Shown: positions 47,606-56,890 of the stretch, piece by piece
Numbering within the stretch: the stretch's first letter is position 1
Layout of the letters: every line of letters begins with the position of its first letter
Assembly: GCF_014489475.1 (NCBI RefSeq)
Contig: NZ_CP060820.1
Coordinates: 434,001 to 498,000 of the forward strand
DNA length: 64,000 nucleotides
DNA from: Lysobacter terrestris
GTDB taxonomy: Bacteria > Pseudomonadota > Gammaproteobacteria > Xanthomonadales > Xanthomonadaceae
Direction of reading: 5' to 3'
Program-made: the position numbers and the translations under genes
Notes under the pieces: generated by a model
What the model was told of the DNA's origin: nothing
Seen by the model: only the letters and a program-made list of their open reading frames with translations
Databases searched by the model: none

Positions 47606-48997
47606 TCAGGCCACCACCCGATAACAGGGTTTGTACTCGCCCGCGATCTTCATCCGGCGCTGCTCGACGAAGGCCCGCAGCAGCGCATCCAGCGAATGCA
47701 TGAAATCCGCGTCGCCGTGGATTTCGAACGGGCCGTGCTCCTCGATGCGGCGCATGCCGTCTTCCTTCACGTTGCCGGCGACGATGCCGGAGAACGCGCG
47801 ACGCAGGTCCGCGGCCAGTTCGTGGGCCTTGCGGCCCCGGTGCAGGTCCAACGCCGCCATCGCCTCGTGGGTGGGGATGAAGGGGCGCTGGAACGCTTCC
47901 GGGATCTCGATCGACCAGTTGAAGAAGAACGAATCCTTCTGCGCGATGCGGTGCTCGCGCACCTTGCGGATGCCGATCGTCATCCGCTTGGCCACTTCGG
48001 CGCTGTCGCCGGTGATGATCTGGTAGCGACGCGTCGCTTCCTCGCCCAGGGTGAGGCGGATGAAGCGATCGATCTGTTCGAAATACGGCGCTGAGGTGCT
48101 CGGGCCGGTGAAGATCAGCGGGAACGGCAGGTCCGCGTTTTCCTCGCGCAGCAGGATGCCCAGCAGGTAGAGGATCTCTTCGGCCGTGCCCACGCCGCCC
48201 GGGAAGACGATGATGCCGTGCCCCAGCCGCACGAACGCCTCCAGGCGCTTCTCGATGTCCGGCATGATCACCAGGTGATTGACGATCGGGTTGGGCGATT
48301 CGGCGGCAATGATCCCCGGCTCGGTGATACCGATGTAACGCGTGTTGCGCCTGCGCTGCTTGGCGTGCGCGATGGTCGCGCCCTTCATCGGCCCCTTCAT
48401 TGCACCCGGGCCGCAGCCGGTACAGATGTCCAAGCCGCGCAGGCCCAGCTCGTAGCCGACCTGCTTGGTGTAGACGTATTCCTCGCGCGAAATCGAATGG
48501 CCGCCCCAGCACACGACCAGGTTCGGATCCGCCGGGCGCAGCAGGCGCGCGTTGCGCAGCAGGCCGAACACCGAGTCGGTGATGCCCTCGCTGGTCTGCA
48601 GGTCCCTGCCCGCCTCTTCACCCAGTTCGATCGCGATGTAGGCCAGATCGCGGACCGCGGCGAACAGCAGGTCGGCGACGCCGTGGATGATCTCGCCGTC
48701 CACGAACGCCATGGCAGGCGCGTTGCGCAGGTCGATGCGCACGCCGCGATCCTGCTGCTGCACTTCGATGTCGAAGTCGGGGTAGAGCTCACGCGCCGCG
48801 CGCGGGTCGTCGGAAGCGCTGCCGCTGGTCAGCACCGCGAGGGCGCAGCGACGCAGCAGGTCGTGCATGCCGCCCGCGGAGGCATCGCGCAGGCGCGCCA
48901 CTTCGGTGCGTGACAGGACATCCAGGCCACCGCGGGGATAGATGTGAGTATTGACCGTCGGCAGACGGGTATTGATCGCTTCGATGCTGGCCTTCAT
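47606..48997 (-). CDS. ppnN: Nucleotide 5'-monophosphate nucleosidase PpnN (LOG family)
   Basis: A 463-residue YgdH/PpnN enzyme that cleaves purine nucleotides to base and ribose-5-phosphate and in E. coli is activated by (p)ppGpp. The central LOG-like Rossmann domain has CTGCGPGAMKGPMKGA and the catalytic motif PGGVGTAEE, with extra N- and C-terminal domains as in PpnN. The ATG at 48997 gives MKASIEAINTRLP; a 30-codon upstream extension is rejected. Monocistronic. Confidence 0.9.
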   Translation of the reverse strand: MKASIEAINTRLPTVNTHIYPRGGLDVLSRTEVARLRDASAGGMHDLLRRCALAVLTSGSASDDPRAARELYPDFDIEVQQQDRGVRIDLRNAPAMAFVDGEIIHGVADLLFAAVRDLAYIAIELGEEAGRDLQTSEGITDSVFGLLRNARLLRPADPNLVVCWGGHSISREEYVYTKQVGYELGLRGLDICTGCGPGAMKGPMKGATIAHAKQRRRNTRYIGITEPGIIAAESPNPIVNHLVIMPDIEKRLEAFVRLGHGIIVFPGGVGTAEEILYLLGILLREENADLPFPLIFTGPSTSAPYFEQIDRFIRLTLGEEATRRYQIITGDSAEVAKRMTIGIRKVREHRIAQKDSFFFNWSIEIPEAFQRPFIPTHEAMAALDLHRGRKAHELAADLRRAFSGIVAGNVKEDGMRRIEEHGPFEIHGDADFMHSLDALLRAFVEQRRMKIAGEYKPCYRVVA

Positions 48998-49056
48998 GTC
49001 TCTTCTCTGTCTCTTCGTGCCTTCGACGACGACTCTAGCGCAGCGGCGCCCACAAA

Positions 49057-49084
49057 AAAACGGCCGGGTTTCCCCGGCCGTTTT
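49057..49084 (-). terminator. Terminator after TonB-dependent receptor gene
   Basis: Stem AAAACGGCCGGG / CCCGGCCGTTTT with a four-base loop and A/T-rich ends, 22 bases beyond the receptor stop. Confidence 0.9.
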
Positions 49085-49105
49085 CACACCATCAAGGCCG
49101 ATGCA

Positions 49106-52100
49106 TCAGAAGTCGACGCGGAAACCGACCTGCGCGGCCCAGCGCGATTCGAAATTGCGCGTCGACAGGCCCGGGTTGCGCACCGCCCCCGTCGACTCGT
49201 TGACGTAGTTGCTGACGTTGTAGATGTACTGACCCTGCGCGTTGACACCGGCGTAGTCCGCAATGCGCATGTCATACGGGAAGATTGCTTCGTCAACCTG
49301 GCCCCACTTCTTGTTCAGCAGGTTGCCGAAGTTCTCGATGTCGAGGAACACCTGCGCCTTCGCGTCGCCGAAGCCCAGCGGGACGTCCTGGGTGAAGCGG
49401 AGGTCGATGATGTTGCGCCACGGGCTCGTGCCCAGATTGCGCTCGGCCACGCGGCCACGGCTACCCTGCAGGTCCGGCGTGTTGGCGATGAATGCCCAGA
49501 ACGCCGCCTGGTCCGCCGCCGTCGAGTTGGCCGTGAACGCGACATCGCCCGGACCCGACGGCACGTAGAACAGGTCGTTGCGCGGGTTGCTGGCCGAACC
49601 GCCGCCGATGCCGTCGCCGTTCGCATCGTTGTTGAACACGTAGCTGAAGGGACGGCCGTAACGGCCTTCATAGAACATCGAAGCCTTGAACGGGGCCTTG
49701 CTTCCGAAGAAGTCCCAACGCTTGCTCATCGCAAACGTCAGGCGGTCGGAGATCTCGTAGTTCGAGCGTCCGTCCTCGTCTTCGTTCGGATTGAAGACGA
49801 TGCGATTCTGCCAGGTCGACAGCGCCACCGACGAGGTACCCGGGCTCACTTCATTGGAGCGGCCGAAGGTATACGCGAGCTTGGCGTACCAGCCGCGTTC
49901 CCAAGGCTTTTCCAGCGAGACGGTGAAGTTTTCGGAATGGCCCTTGTCGGTATTCTCGAGCACGATCGCGTCGGTATAACGGCAGGTATTGCTCGAAGGC
50001 AGCTTCACGCAATTCGCGCGGGCGGCACCCGAACCCGCCACCGGGTTGGCCCAGAACTGCTGACGGCCGTCCGGCAGCTCACCCGTCGGCGCACCGAGTG
50101 CGTAGTTGACGTACCTGACGCCCTTGTCGACCTTGGTGAGCAGGAGCTCAGCGCCAGCGACCAAGCCCCACCACGGCAATTCCTTGTCGACAGCCAGGTT
50201 GGTCTTCCACACGGTGGGCTGCTTGAAGTCGTCCGCCATGGCGTTGACGAGCTGCTGCGCACCCGCCGTGGCCGGAACGAACGTGCCATCCAGGTCGACG
50301 CCCGAACCATTGCGGATGTCGTACGAGTTCACCAGAACGCCCGGGTTGGAGAAGCTGTTGGACAGCCACACGCCCGGTGCCGAACCGGCGAACAGGCCGA
50401 AACCACCGCGGAACTGGGTCTTCAGGTCATCGCCGATGCTGTAGTTGAAGCCGAGGCGCGGCTGCACCGTCCACTCGCCATCGGGGGTGTTGCGGTTGTC
50501 GATGCCGAAATCGCTGCGGAACTGTGCGTTTTCGGCCGGGGTGCCGCCCACCTGGGTCTGATCGGCACGCAGGCCGTAGGTCAGCGTCAGCTGGTCGTTG
50601 ACCGTCCAGGTGTCCTGCAGGAACAGGCCGATGTTGCCCACGTCGAACTGGGATGCGACATCGCCGAGGTTGCCGGAGCGGGATGCCTGGAAGCGGTAGC
50701 GCGACCAGTTGCCCTGCTCGAAGGCGGCAAGCGAATCGAACTCGTAGGTGCCGACGGAATCCTGCAGGAACAGGTTGTAGATGTCCGAGCTTTCATAGTC
50801 GGCACCGGCCTTGAGCTCATGGTCGCCGAGGTAGTAGCTGCCGGCGAAGAAGCCGGTCCAGGTATCCACCGCGAGTTCGTTGGCCTGGCGCGAACGCTCT
50901 TGGCCGAACACCACGGATGCCGTGCCGCCCGTCGCCGAGCCGGTGGAGAAGTTCACCGTGACCTGCGGGAAGTTCGAGAACGCCTGCGGGGTCGAGCGGT
51001 ACTCGGAGTACGAGACGTTGGCTTCGGTCGAGAAGTTGGGGGTCCAATCGCTGTACAGCATGGCTGCCCAGTTCTCGAACCCGACGTTCTCGGAATACCA
51101 GTTGCTGTTGGCCTGCAGCGTCGACGTGCTGGTGCTCAGGCGCAGGACCGAGCCTTCGGTCTTGTTGTAACGGAAGGCGGCGCGCTGCGTGTCACTGATG
51201 TTCCAGTCGATCTTCGCGATCCACTTCTCATCCTGGTTGGTGAACTCGCTCACCGGGTCGAACGAACCGACATTGGAGGCGCCGAAGCCGGCAGCAGCCG
51301 CCGTCAGGCGGTCCAGCTCAGCCTGGGTGATTCGCAGTTCGTTCGCGGCACCGGAGCCGGTCACGCCGGTGTCCGGCGTCGGCGACTGCCGCTCGAACTT
51401 CTCGTAACCCGCGAAGAAGAACAGGCGATCCTTGATCAGCGGACCACCGACGTACGCACCCCAGGTCGTCTCGTCCTTGAAGGGGGCGGCGCGCTTGGCG
51501 TTACCCACCCAGTCGCCGATCATGTCGTCGTCGCGATAGATGCCGTACACCGAACCATGGAAGTCGTTGGTACCCGACTTGGTCACGGCGTTGATGTTGG
51601 CACCAACGAAGTCGCCCTGGGTCACGTCATAGTTGGAGACGCCGACGTTGAACTCCTGAATCCAGTCGATGACGATCGGCTGGTTCAGCGCCGGAACGCC
51701 GGAGTCGTTCAGGCCGAAATTGTCGTTCGACGGAACACCGTCGACACGGATGTTGTTGTAGCGGTTGTTCTGACCGGCCGCGGCGATGCCACCGCGTTCC
51801 TTGTCGACCTGCACGATGCGCGGGTCGAGGCGCACGTAATCCTCGAGCGAACGGCGGACCGACGGCAGCGCCTCGATTTCCTGGCGCGTCACGATGGTCT
51901 GGGCACCCGTGCTGTCGGGCGAAAACACCAGCGAGCCCTTGGCGCCGGTGACGACGACGCTGGCGAGGTCCGTGGCTTCGGCGCTGGAAGCAGCCGCGAC
52001 ACCGAGCTGCGCGTCGACCGTGTTGGTGACATCGAGCTGCAGGAACACGTTCTCTTCGGTATCCGTGCCCACACCGTCCTTGCTCACTTCAACCGTGTAG

Positions 52101-52345
52101 GGACCACCAACGCGCAGGCCACGTGCGGTGTAACGGCCGTTCGCATCCGTGGTGACCCGGTTGGTGGTACCCGACGCGGTATGGGTGATGGTGACCTCGG
52201 CGCCCGCGACGGGCTTGCCGTCGGCACCGACAACGCGGCCACCGATACCGGCGGAGGTGCTCTGCGCAAATGCCGGAGCGGTGGCAAGGACAGCAAGCAG
52301 GCCGAGCGTGAGCTTCGACATGCGGACGCGGTTCGAATGAGTCAT
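49106..52345 (-). CDS. Oar-type TonB-dependent outer-membrane receptor
   Basis: A 1079-residue outer-membrane protein. A signal peptide (about 1-28, ending AFA-QS) precedes a carboxypeptidase-regulatory-like (CarboxypepD_reg) fold at about 30-110, then a plug domain (about 130-260, IRVDGVPSNDNFGLN and TKSGTNDFHGSVYG) and a long beta-barrel ending VGFRVDF with terminal phenylalanine, the BAM signal. This is the Oar family (named from Myxococcus OmpA-related protein), often abundant in Lysobacter and Xanthomonas. Substrate unknown. A TTGACA -35 hexamer is on the minus strand at 52504-52509. Confidence 0.88.
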   Translation of the reverse strand: MTHSNRVRMSKLTLGLLAVLATAPAFAQSTSAGIGGRVVGADGKPVAGAEVTITHTASGTTNRVTTDANGRYTARGLRVGGPYTVEVSKDGVGTDTEENVFLQLDVTNTVDAQLGVAAASSAEATDLASVVVTGAKGSLVFSPDSTGAQTIVTRQEIEALPSVRRSLEDYVRLDPRIVQVDKERGGIAAAGQNNRYNNIRVDGVPSNDNFGLNDSGVPALNQPIVIDWIQEFNVGVSNYDVTQGDFVGANINAVTKSGTNDFHGSVYGIYRDDDMIGDWVGNAKRAAPFKDETTWGAYVGGPLIKDRLFFFAGYEKFERQSPTPDTGVTGSGAANELRITQAELDRLTAAAAGFGASNVGSFDPVSEFTNQDEKWIAKIDWNISDTQRAAFRYNKTEGSVLRLSTSTSTLQANSNWYSENVGFENWAAMLYSDWTPNFSTEANVSYSEYRSTPQAFSNFPQVTVNFSTGSATGGTASVVFGQERSRQANELAVDTWTGFFAGSYYLGDHELKAGADYESSDIYNLFLQDSVGTYEFDSLAAFEQGNWSRYRFQASRSGNLGDVASQFDVGNIGLFLQDTWTVNDQLTLTYGLRADQTQVGGTPAENAQFRSDFGIDNRNTPDGEWTVQPRLGFNYSIGDDLKTQFRGGFGLFAGSAPGVWLSNSFSNPGVLVNSYDIRNGSGVDLDGTFVPATAGAQQLVNAMADDFKQPTVWKTNLAVDKELPWWGLVAGAELLLTKVDKGVRYVNYALGAPTGELPDGRQQFWANPVAGSGAARANCVKLPSSNTCRYTDAIVLENTDKGHSENFTVSLEKPWERGWYAKLAYTFGRSNEVSPGTSSVALSTWQNRIVFNPNEDEDGRSNYEISDRLTFAMSKRWDFFGSKAPFKASMFYEGRYGRPFSYVFNNDANGDGIGGGSASNPRNDLFYVPSGPGDVAFTANSTAADQAAFWAFIANTPDLQGSRGRVAERNLGTSPWRNIIDLRFTQDVPLGFGDAKAQVFLDIENFGNLLNKKWGQVDEAIFPYDMRIADYAGVNAQGQYIYNVSNYVNESTGAVRNPGLSTRNFESRWAAQVGFRVDF

Positions 52346-52503
52346 GTTTTGGATGCCTCGAAGGATTCGGAATTTGAAAACAGCGACAAACGGCGACGGG
52401 CCCGTATCCGGCCGGCCTCATGGCGAAAACTTATTTGGAGCCCCTTGACCCAGCCGAGCTTGGCTGGGTTAACGCCAGTTTAACCCATACTATGGCGGAT
52501 AGA

Positions 52504-52509
52504 TGTCAA
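52504..52509 (-). promoter_or_regulatory. -35 hexamer of TonB receptor promoter (candidate)
   Basis: A perfect TTGACA on the minus strand, 159 bases before the start. The downstream -10 is unclear. Between them and the start there is an ACCCAGCC / GGCTGGGT hairpin (52448-52470) in the 5' leader that could regulate the mRNA. Confidence 0.4.
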
Positions 52510-52556
52510 TTTCTTGACCGCTGCCACAGTCTCGCGCGCCCCTTCCGGCGCGGGGC

Positions 52557-53156
52557 TCAGGGGGCCGGTGCGATCTGCAGGTAGGTGCCCAGGCCGTCCA
52601 GGAACATCTGGACAGAGATGGCCACCAGGAGCATGCCCATCAGGCGCTCGACGGCGGTGAGCACGCGGGTGCCGAGCCACTTGTAGAGGTAGGTGGCGCT
52701 GAAAAGGATGGCCGCGGTGGCGCCCCAGGCCAACAGGAGCGCCAGGCTCCAGTCCGCCAGCCGCCCCGGCTCGTTGCTGCCCATCAGCATCACTGCCGCC
52801 ATGCCCGAAGGGCCGGCGACCAGGGGGATAGCCATGGGCACGATGAAGGGTTCGCCGTCCGGCAATTCGCCCATCAGCCCTTCCGGCGGCGGGAAGATCA
52901 TCCGGATGCCGATCAGGAACAGGACGATGCCGCCGGCGATCGATACGGATTCCTGGCGCAGGTGCATCAGCTCCAGCGCGTACTTGCCGCCCCACAGGAA
53001 CACCATCAGCACGCCCAGGGCGATGGTGAGCTCGCGGGCCAGCACGAACCGCTGCCGCTTCGCGGGCAGGCCGCGCAACAGGCTGAGGAACACCGGAATG
53101 TTGCCCAGCGGATCCAGGATCAGGAACAGCAGCAGGGCGGCGGAAGCGATCGTCAT
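52557..53156 (-). CDS. MarC-family integral membrane protein
   Basis: A 199-residue protein with six hydrophobic helices, starting MTIASAALLLFLILDPLGN. The DPxGNIPVFL motif and the FPLVAGPSG-like AIPLVAGPSGMAAVMLM are MarC family signatures (UPF0056). The family was once linked to multiple antibiotic resistance but this was withdrawn for E. coli MarC; function remains unknown. It lies 23 bases after an SDR gene on the same strand. Confidence 0.88.
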   Translation of the reverse strand: MTIASAALLLFLILDPLGNIPVFLSLLRGLPAKRQRFVLARELTIALGVLMVFLWGGKYALELMHLRQESVSIAGGIVLFLIGIRMIFPPPEGLMGELPDGEPFIVPMAIPLVAGPSGMAAVMLMGSNEPGRLADWSLALLLAWGATAAILFSATYLYKWLGTRVLTAVERLMGMLLVAISVQMFLDGLGTYLQIAPAP

Positions 53157-53179
53157 CGGTGCGTTCGGACGCGCGGGGT

Positions 53180-53923
53180 CTACTCGGTGGGCGCCCAGAT
53201 CTGCCCGCGATGGGCCGAACCGGCAGCGGACAGCAGGGTAACGCAGGATTGCGCGGCGGCTTCCGGGTCCTTCGCGATCCGGTCGCTCTCTTCCACATAG
53301 GCCTTGGCGCGCAGCGGCGTGCGCAGCGGACCCGGCTGCAGGCCGGACACGCGGATCTTCGAGTTGGCCAGTTCGCCCTGGAGCATGCCGACCATGCCGG
53401 CCAGCGCGTGCTGGGCCAGCCCGTAGCCGCCCCAGTAGGCCTGCCCCACGCGCGCCAGGTCATCCAGCACTAAGACCACGGCGGCGTCGTCGGCCTTGGC
53501 GAGCAGCGGGATGCACGCCTGCGTGAGCCACCAGCGCGCCGTGAGGTTGACGTGGATCGCGCGCGCGAAGGCGGCGGGATCGGTCTGCAGCAGCGGGGTC
53601 AGTCCCGGGAAGTTGGCGGCGCAATGCAGCACGCCGTCCAGGCGTCCCAGTTCCGTTTCGATCCGCTGCGCCAGTTCGGCGTAGTCGTCGGCCGAGGCGC
53701 CTTCGAGGTCAAGCGGATACAGCAGCGGTTCCGCACCGGCGGCCGCGACGGCGTCGTACACGCGGTTCAAGCGCGGAACCTTGCGCCCAAGCAGGACCAC
53801 GGTGGCGCCCGCGCGCGCGCAGCCGACGCTCGCGGCGGTGCCGAGCCCCCCATGCGCGCCGGTGACCAGCACCACGCGATCTTGCAGGACCGGCTCGGTC
53901 GCCGGCGCGGACGCGGGACTCAC
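53180..53923 (-). CDS. Short-chain dehydrogenase, YciK-like
   Basis: A 247-residue SDR with TGAHGGLG near residue 20, HCAANFPGL near 103, and YGLAQHALAGM near 172 in which the usual YxxxK lysine is changed (YGLAQH), so catalysis may differ. This resembles YciK-type oxidoreductases. The start is GTG at 53923, overlapping the grxD stop in a GTGA junction. Coupled to grxD; function unknown. Confidence 0.8.
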   Translation of the reverse strand: MSPASAPATEPVLQDRVVLVTGAHGGLGTAASVGCARAGATVVLLGRKVPRLNRVYDAVAAAGAEPLLYPLDLEGASADDYAELAQRIETELGRLDGVLHCAANFPGLTPLLQTDPAAFARAIHVNLTARWWLTQACIPLLAKADDAAVVLVLDDLARVGQAYWGGYGLAQHALAGMVGMLQGELANSKIRVSGLQPGPLRTPLRAKAYVEESDRIAKDPEAAAQSCVTLLSAAGSAHRGQIWAPTE

Positions 53924-54240
53924 TGCTGTTGGGCTTCGCTGATCATGCGGGCCAGTTCGCCCGATTCGAACAGCTCTAGGGTGATGTCGCAGCCGCCGAT
54001 CAGCTCGCCGTTGATGAAGAGCTGCGGGAACGTCGGCCAGTTGGAATAGCGCGGCAGGTTGGCGCGCACTTCCGGATCCTCGAGCACGTTGATGGTGTGC
54101 AGTTGGTTCGCACCGGCGGCCTTCAGCGCCTGCACGGTGCGGCTGGAGAACCCGCACATGGGGAACTGCGCGGTGCCCTTCATGAAAAGGACGATCGGAT
54201 GGCCCTCGACTTCGGCCTGGATCCGCTCAATGACAGACAT
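53920..54240 (-). CDS. grxD: Monothiol glutaredoxin (Grx4 type)
   Basis: A 106-residue CGFS-type glutaredoxin with active site Cys29-Gly-Phe-Ser32 (PMCGFSSRTVQ), TFPQLFINGELIGGCDI and normal length. Such proteins carry [2Fe-2S] clusters and help deliver them or sense iron. It is divergent from sodB (Fe-superoxide dismutase) across a palindromic promoter region and coupled to an SDR downstream. Confidence 0.95.
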   Translation of the reverse strand: MSVIERIQAEVEGHPIVLFMKGTAQFPMCGFSSRTVQALKAAGANQLHTINVLEDPEVRANLPRYSNWPTFPQLFINGELIGGCDITLELFESGELARMISEAQQQ

Positions 54241-54325
54241 GGACAACTCCTGCTGGGTGGCTGCGGCGACGCCACTGGAATGGCGCGTCTCCGGTAGGTG
54301 GGGACCGGGCAGCTGAACGTGGGGA

Positions 54326-54341
54326 TACAATGCGTATTGTA
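54326..54341. promoter_or_regulatory. Palindromic overlapping -10 elements of grxD and sodB
   Basis: TACAATGCGTATTGTA: perfect 6-bp arms with a 4-base centre. Each arm reads as a TACAAT -10 box, one for sodB on the plus strand and one for grxD on the minus strand. The palindrome could also be an operator for an iron- or redox-responsive dimer. Clear -35 boxes are not visible. Confidence 0.5.
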
Positions 54342-54423
54342 GAAGCTTTCGCCCCGCCCCCGCCCGCTGTTCCGTGCCGGCGCGGCGACGCTCCCCTCCA
54401 CACGCCAGCCAAGGAGCCAGCCA

Positions 54424-55017
54424 ATGGCCATCGAATTGCCCGCCCTGCCCTACGACCGTGCCGCGCTCGAACCGCACATCTCGGCCGAGACGATTGACTT
54501 CCACTACGGCAAGCACCACCAGACGTACGTGACCAACCTCAACAACATGATCGCGGGCACCGAGTTCGCCGACATGTCGCTTGAGGACATCATCCGCAAG
54601 TCGCAGGGCGGCATGTTCAACAACGCCGCGCAGGTGTGGAACCACACGTTCTACTGGAACTGCCTGAAGCCGGCATCCGGTTCGAACCCGGGCGGCGGCG
54701 AGCCGACCGGCAAGCTGGCCGAAGCCATCAACAAGGCCTTCGGCGATTTCGCCAAGTTCAAGGAAGAGTTCACCAAGGTATCGGTCGGCACCTTCGGCTC
54801 CGGCTGGGGCTGGCTGGTGCAGCGCCCGGACGGCTCGCTGGCCCTGGTGAGCACCTCCAACGCCGCCACGCCGCTGACCGGCGAGGACAAGGCGCTGCTG
54901 ACCTGCGACGTGTGGGAACATGCCTACTACATCGACTACCGCAACGCCCGCCCGAAGTACCTCGAGGCGTTCTGGAGCCTGGTCAACTGGGATTTCGTCG
55001 CGTCGAACATGCGCTGA
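54424..55017 (+). CDS. sodB: Superoxide dismutase, iron type
   Basis: A 197-residue Fe-superoxide dismutase converting superoxide to peroxide and oxygen in the cytosol. Metal ligands are His27, His74, Asp162 and His166 ([11 protein letters not shown]). The glutamine at position 70 in [13 protein letters not shown] marks the iron rather than manganese type. The ATG at 54424 follows AAGGAG. It is divergent from grxD. Confidence 0.96.
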   Translation: MAIELPALPYDRAALEPHISAETIDFHYGKHHQTYVTNLNNMIAGTEFADMSLEDIIRKSQGGMFNNAAQVWNHTFYWNCLKPASGSNPGGGEPTGKLAEAINKAFGDFAKFKEEFTKVSVGTFGSGWGWLVQRPDGSLALVSTSNAATPLTGEDKALLTCDVWEHAYYIDYRNARPKYLEAFWSLVNWDFVASNMR

Positions 55018-55170
55018 TCGACGCGCGCCACGCATCGCACCAACAGATCGGCGGCCGGGGCAACCCGGCCGTCCTGCTTTCGGCAGCCCGTTTGCCGAAT
55101 CTGACCTTTGGCACCTAGCCACGCCGCGCCGAGCGCCTAAGCTGCCGCGAACCTCCCGAGGAACCCAGCC

Positions 55171-55668
55171 ATGGCCGCATCGGCCCTGCCCGCCCTGCTC
55201 CCCTACGCGATGACCGCCGGCATCGGCCTGATGTACTACCGCCGGATCCGGCGCCAGTTCGGACGCCAGCCCTGGCAGCCCAGGCGCACGATGGTACGGA
55301 TGGCGCTGCTGGCACTGGTGCTGGCCTCGCTGGTCCTGGCAGGCGTGTTCGTGCCGGGCGCGGCACCGGCGGTCGCCGCGGGCACCGCGGCCGGGTTGCT
55401 GCTGGGTGTGTACGGCATGTCGCTGACCCGGGTCGACCTGGTCGACGGCCAGCGCAGCTACGTGCCCAATCCCTGGATCGGCGGTGCGCTGTCGCTGCTG
55501 CTGGTCGGGCGGCTCGCATGGCGTCTCCTGCACGGCGGCCTGATGGCCGCGCAACCGCCTGCGACCGGTGCCAGCCCCCTGACGCTGGGGCTGGCGGCGA
55601 CGCTTATCGGCTACTACCTGAGCTACTCGATCGTGTTGACGCTGCGGATGCGGCGGCTGGCGTCCTAG
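55171..55668 (+). CDS. Membrane protein, CcdC/DUF1453-like
   Basis: A 165-residue protein with four hydrophobic helices (about 5-23, 40-60, 63-82, 127-155). The segment LTRVDLVDGQRSYVPNPWIG resembles the DUF1453/CcdC family; not certain. It has GAGG upstream of its ATG at 55171 and lies alone between sodB and the convergent purK gene. Function unknown. Confidence 0.6.
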   Translation: MAASALPALLPYAMTAGIGLMYYRRIRRQFGRQPWQPRRTMVRMALLALVLASLVLAGVFVPGAAPAVAAGTAAGLLLGVYGMSLTRVDLVDGQRSYVPNPWIGGALSLLLVGRLAWRLLHGGLMAAQPPATGASPLTLGLAATLIGYYLSYSIVLTLRMRRLAS

Positions 55669-55743
55669 CCGCCGCCATCGCACCTGCCGCGGATGAAGAA
55701 ACGGCCGGACATGCCGGCCGTTTCCATGCGCGTTGCGACGCGA

Positions 55744-56886
55744 TCATCCCCGCAACGAAGCGATCACCGGCGCGACCTGCGCCTCGCGTCCCAAGGCCAC
55801 ACCGACACGCTCCAGTGTGGCCGCCAGGTCGGCGGCGGAATCCGCACGCAGGGTCGCGTGCCCCACCTTGCGTCCGCTGCGCGGCTCCTTGCCGTAGTCG
55901 TGCCAATGCCCACCGGCTTCGGCCAGCACCGCATTCGCGTCGGGCATCGCCCCGATCCAGTTGAGCATGCACGCCATGCCCACCATGCGGGTGTCGCCCA
56001 GGGGCAGGCCGAGCACGGCGCGCAGGTGGTTCTGGAACTGCGAGGTCTCGCTGCCCTCGATCGTCCAGTGACCCGAGTTGTGCACGCGCGGCGCCAGTTC
56101 GTTGGCGAGCAGCACGCCGTCGCGGCAGAACAGCTCCAGCGCGAACACGCCAACGTAGTCGAGCGCTTCGGCCAGCTTCTTCGCATGCGCGAAGGCGGTC
56201 TGCGCCAGCGCCGCGTCGACCTTCGCCGGCGCAAGGCTCGCCGAAAGCACGCCGTCGACATGCCAGTTCTCGGTCAGCGGCCAGGTGCGGAACTCGCCAT
56301 CGCGACCGCGCACGGCGACGACGCTGAGCTCGCGTTCGAAGGCGACGAAGCCCTCGAGAATCAGGCCGACCGTGACGGCCTGGGCACCCAGCGCCTCCCA
56401 CGCGGCCGCGGCATCGGCCGGGGTCTTGATGCGGAACTGGCCCTTGCCGTCGTAGCCCAGGCGCCGGGTCTTGAGGATGCAGGGCGTGCCGAGCTTCGCG
56501 ATCGCGTTGTCGAGGTCCTCGCGCGTCGCGATCGCGGCGAACTCCGGCACCGGAATGTCCAATTCGCGGAACAGCGTCTTTTCCGCCAGGCGATCCTGCG
56601 CGATGGCCAGGGCGCGCGGCTGCGGGAACACGGGGACGCGGTCGGCGAGCCATTGCGCGGATTCGGCCGGCACGTTCTCGAAGTCGAACGTGGCGACATC
56701 CACCTTCGAAGCGAATTCACCCAACGCTGCTTCGTCGCGCCAGTCGCCGACGATCAGCGGCGCGAACTGGCCCGCGCAGGCATCTGCGACCGTGTCCATC
56801 ACCAGGAAGCGCAGGCCCAGCGGCGCGCCGGACAGGGCCATCATGCGGGCGAGCTGGCCGCCGCCGAGGATTCCGACCGTCGTCAT
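55744..56886 (-). CDS. purK: 5-(carboxyamino)imidazole ribonucleotide synthase
   Basis: A 380-residue ATP-grasp enzyme converting AIR, ATP and bicarbonate to N5-CAIR in purine synthesis. It starts MTTVGILGGGQLARMMALSG, has the ATP-grasp loop TRRLGYDGKGQFRI near 150 and the metal site ELAPRVHNSGHWT near 265. It follows purE by four bases, so the two are co-translated. Confidence 0.96.
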   Translation of the reverse strand: MTTVGILGGGQLARMMALSGAPLGLRFLVMDTVADACAGQFAPLIVGDWRDEAALGEFASKVDVATFDFENVPAESAQWLADRVPVFPQPRALAIAQDRLAEKTLFRELDIPVPEFAAIATREDLDNAIAKLGTPCILKTRRLGYDGKGQFRIKTPADAAAAWEALGAQAVTVGLILEGFVAFERELSVVAVRGRDGEFRTWPLTENWHVDGVLSASLAPAKVDAALAQTAFAHAKKLAEALDYVGVFALELFCRDGVLLANELAPRVHNSGHWTIEGSETSQFQNHLRAVLGLPLGDTRMVGMACMLNWIGAMPDANAVLAEAGGHWHDYGKEPRSGRKVGHATLRADSAADLAATLERVGVALGREAQVAPVIASLRG

Positions 56887-56890
56887 GGCG

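Noticed and set aside
48944-52483. 1179-codon open frame on the plus strand
   Set aside because: It is the antisense shadow of the TonB-dependent receptor gene; low-complexity Arg/Asp/His-rich translation and no start context. High GC keeps such frames open.
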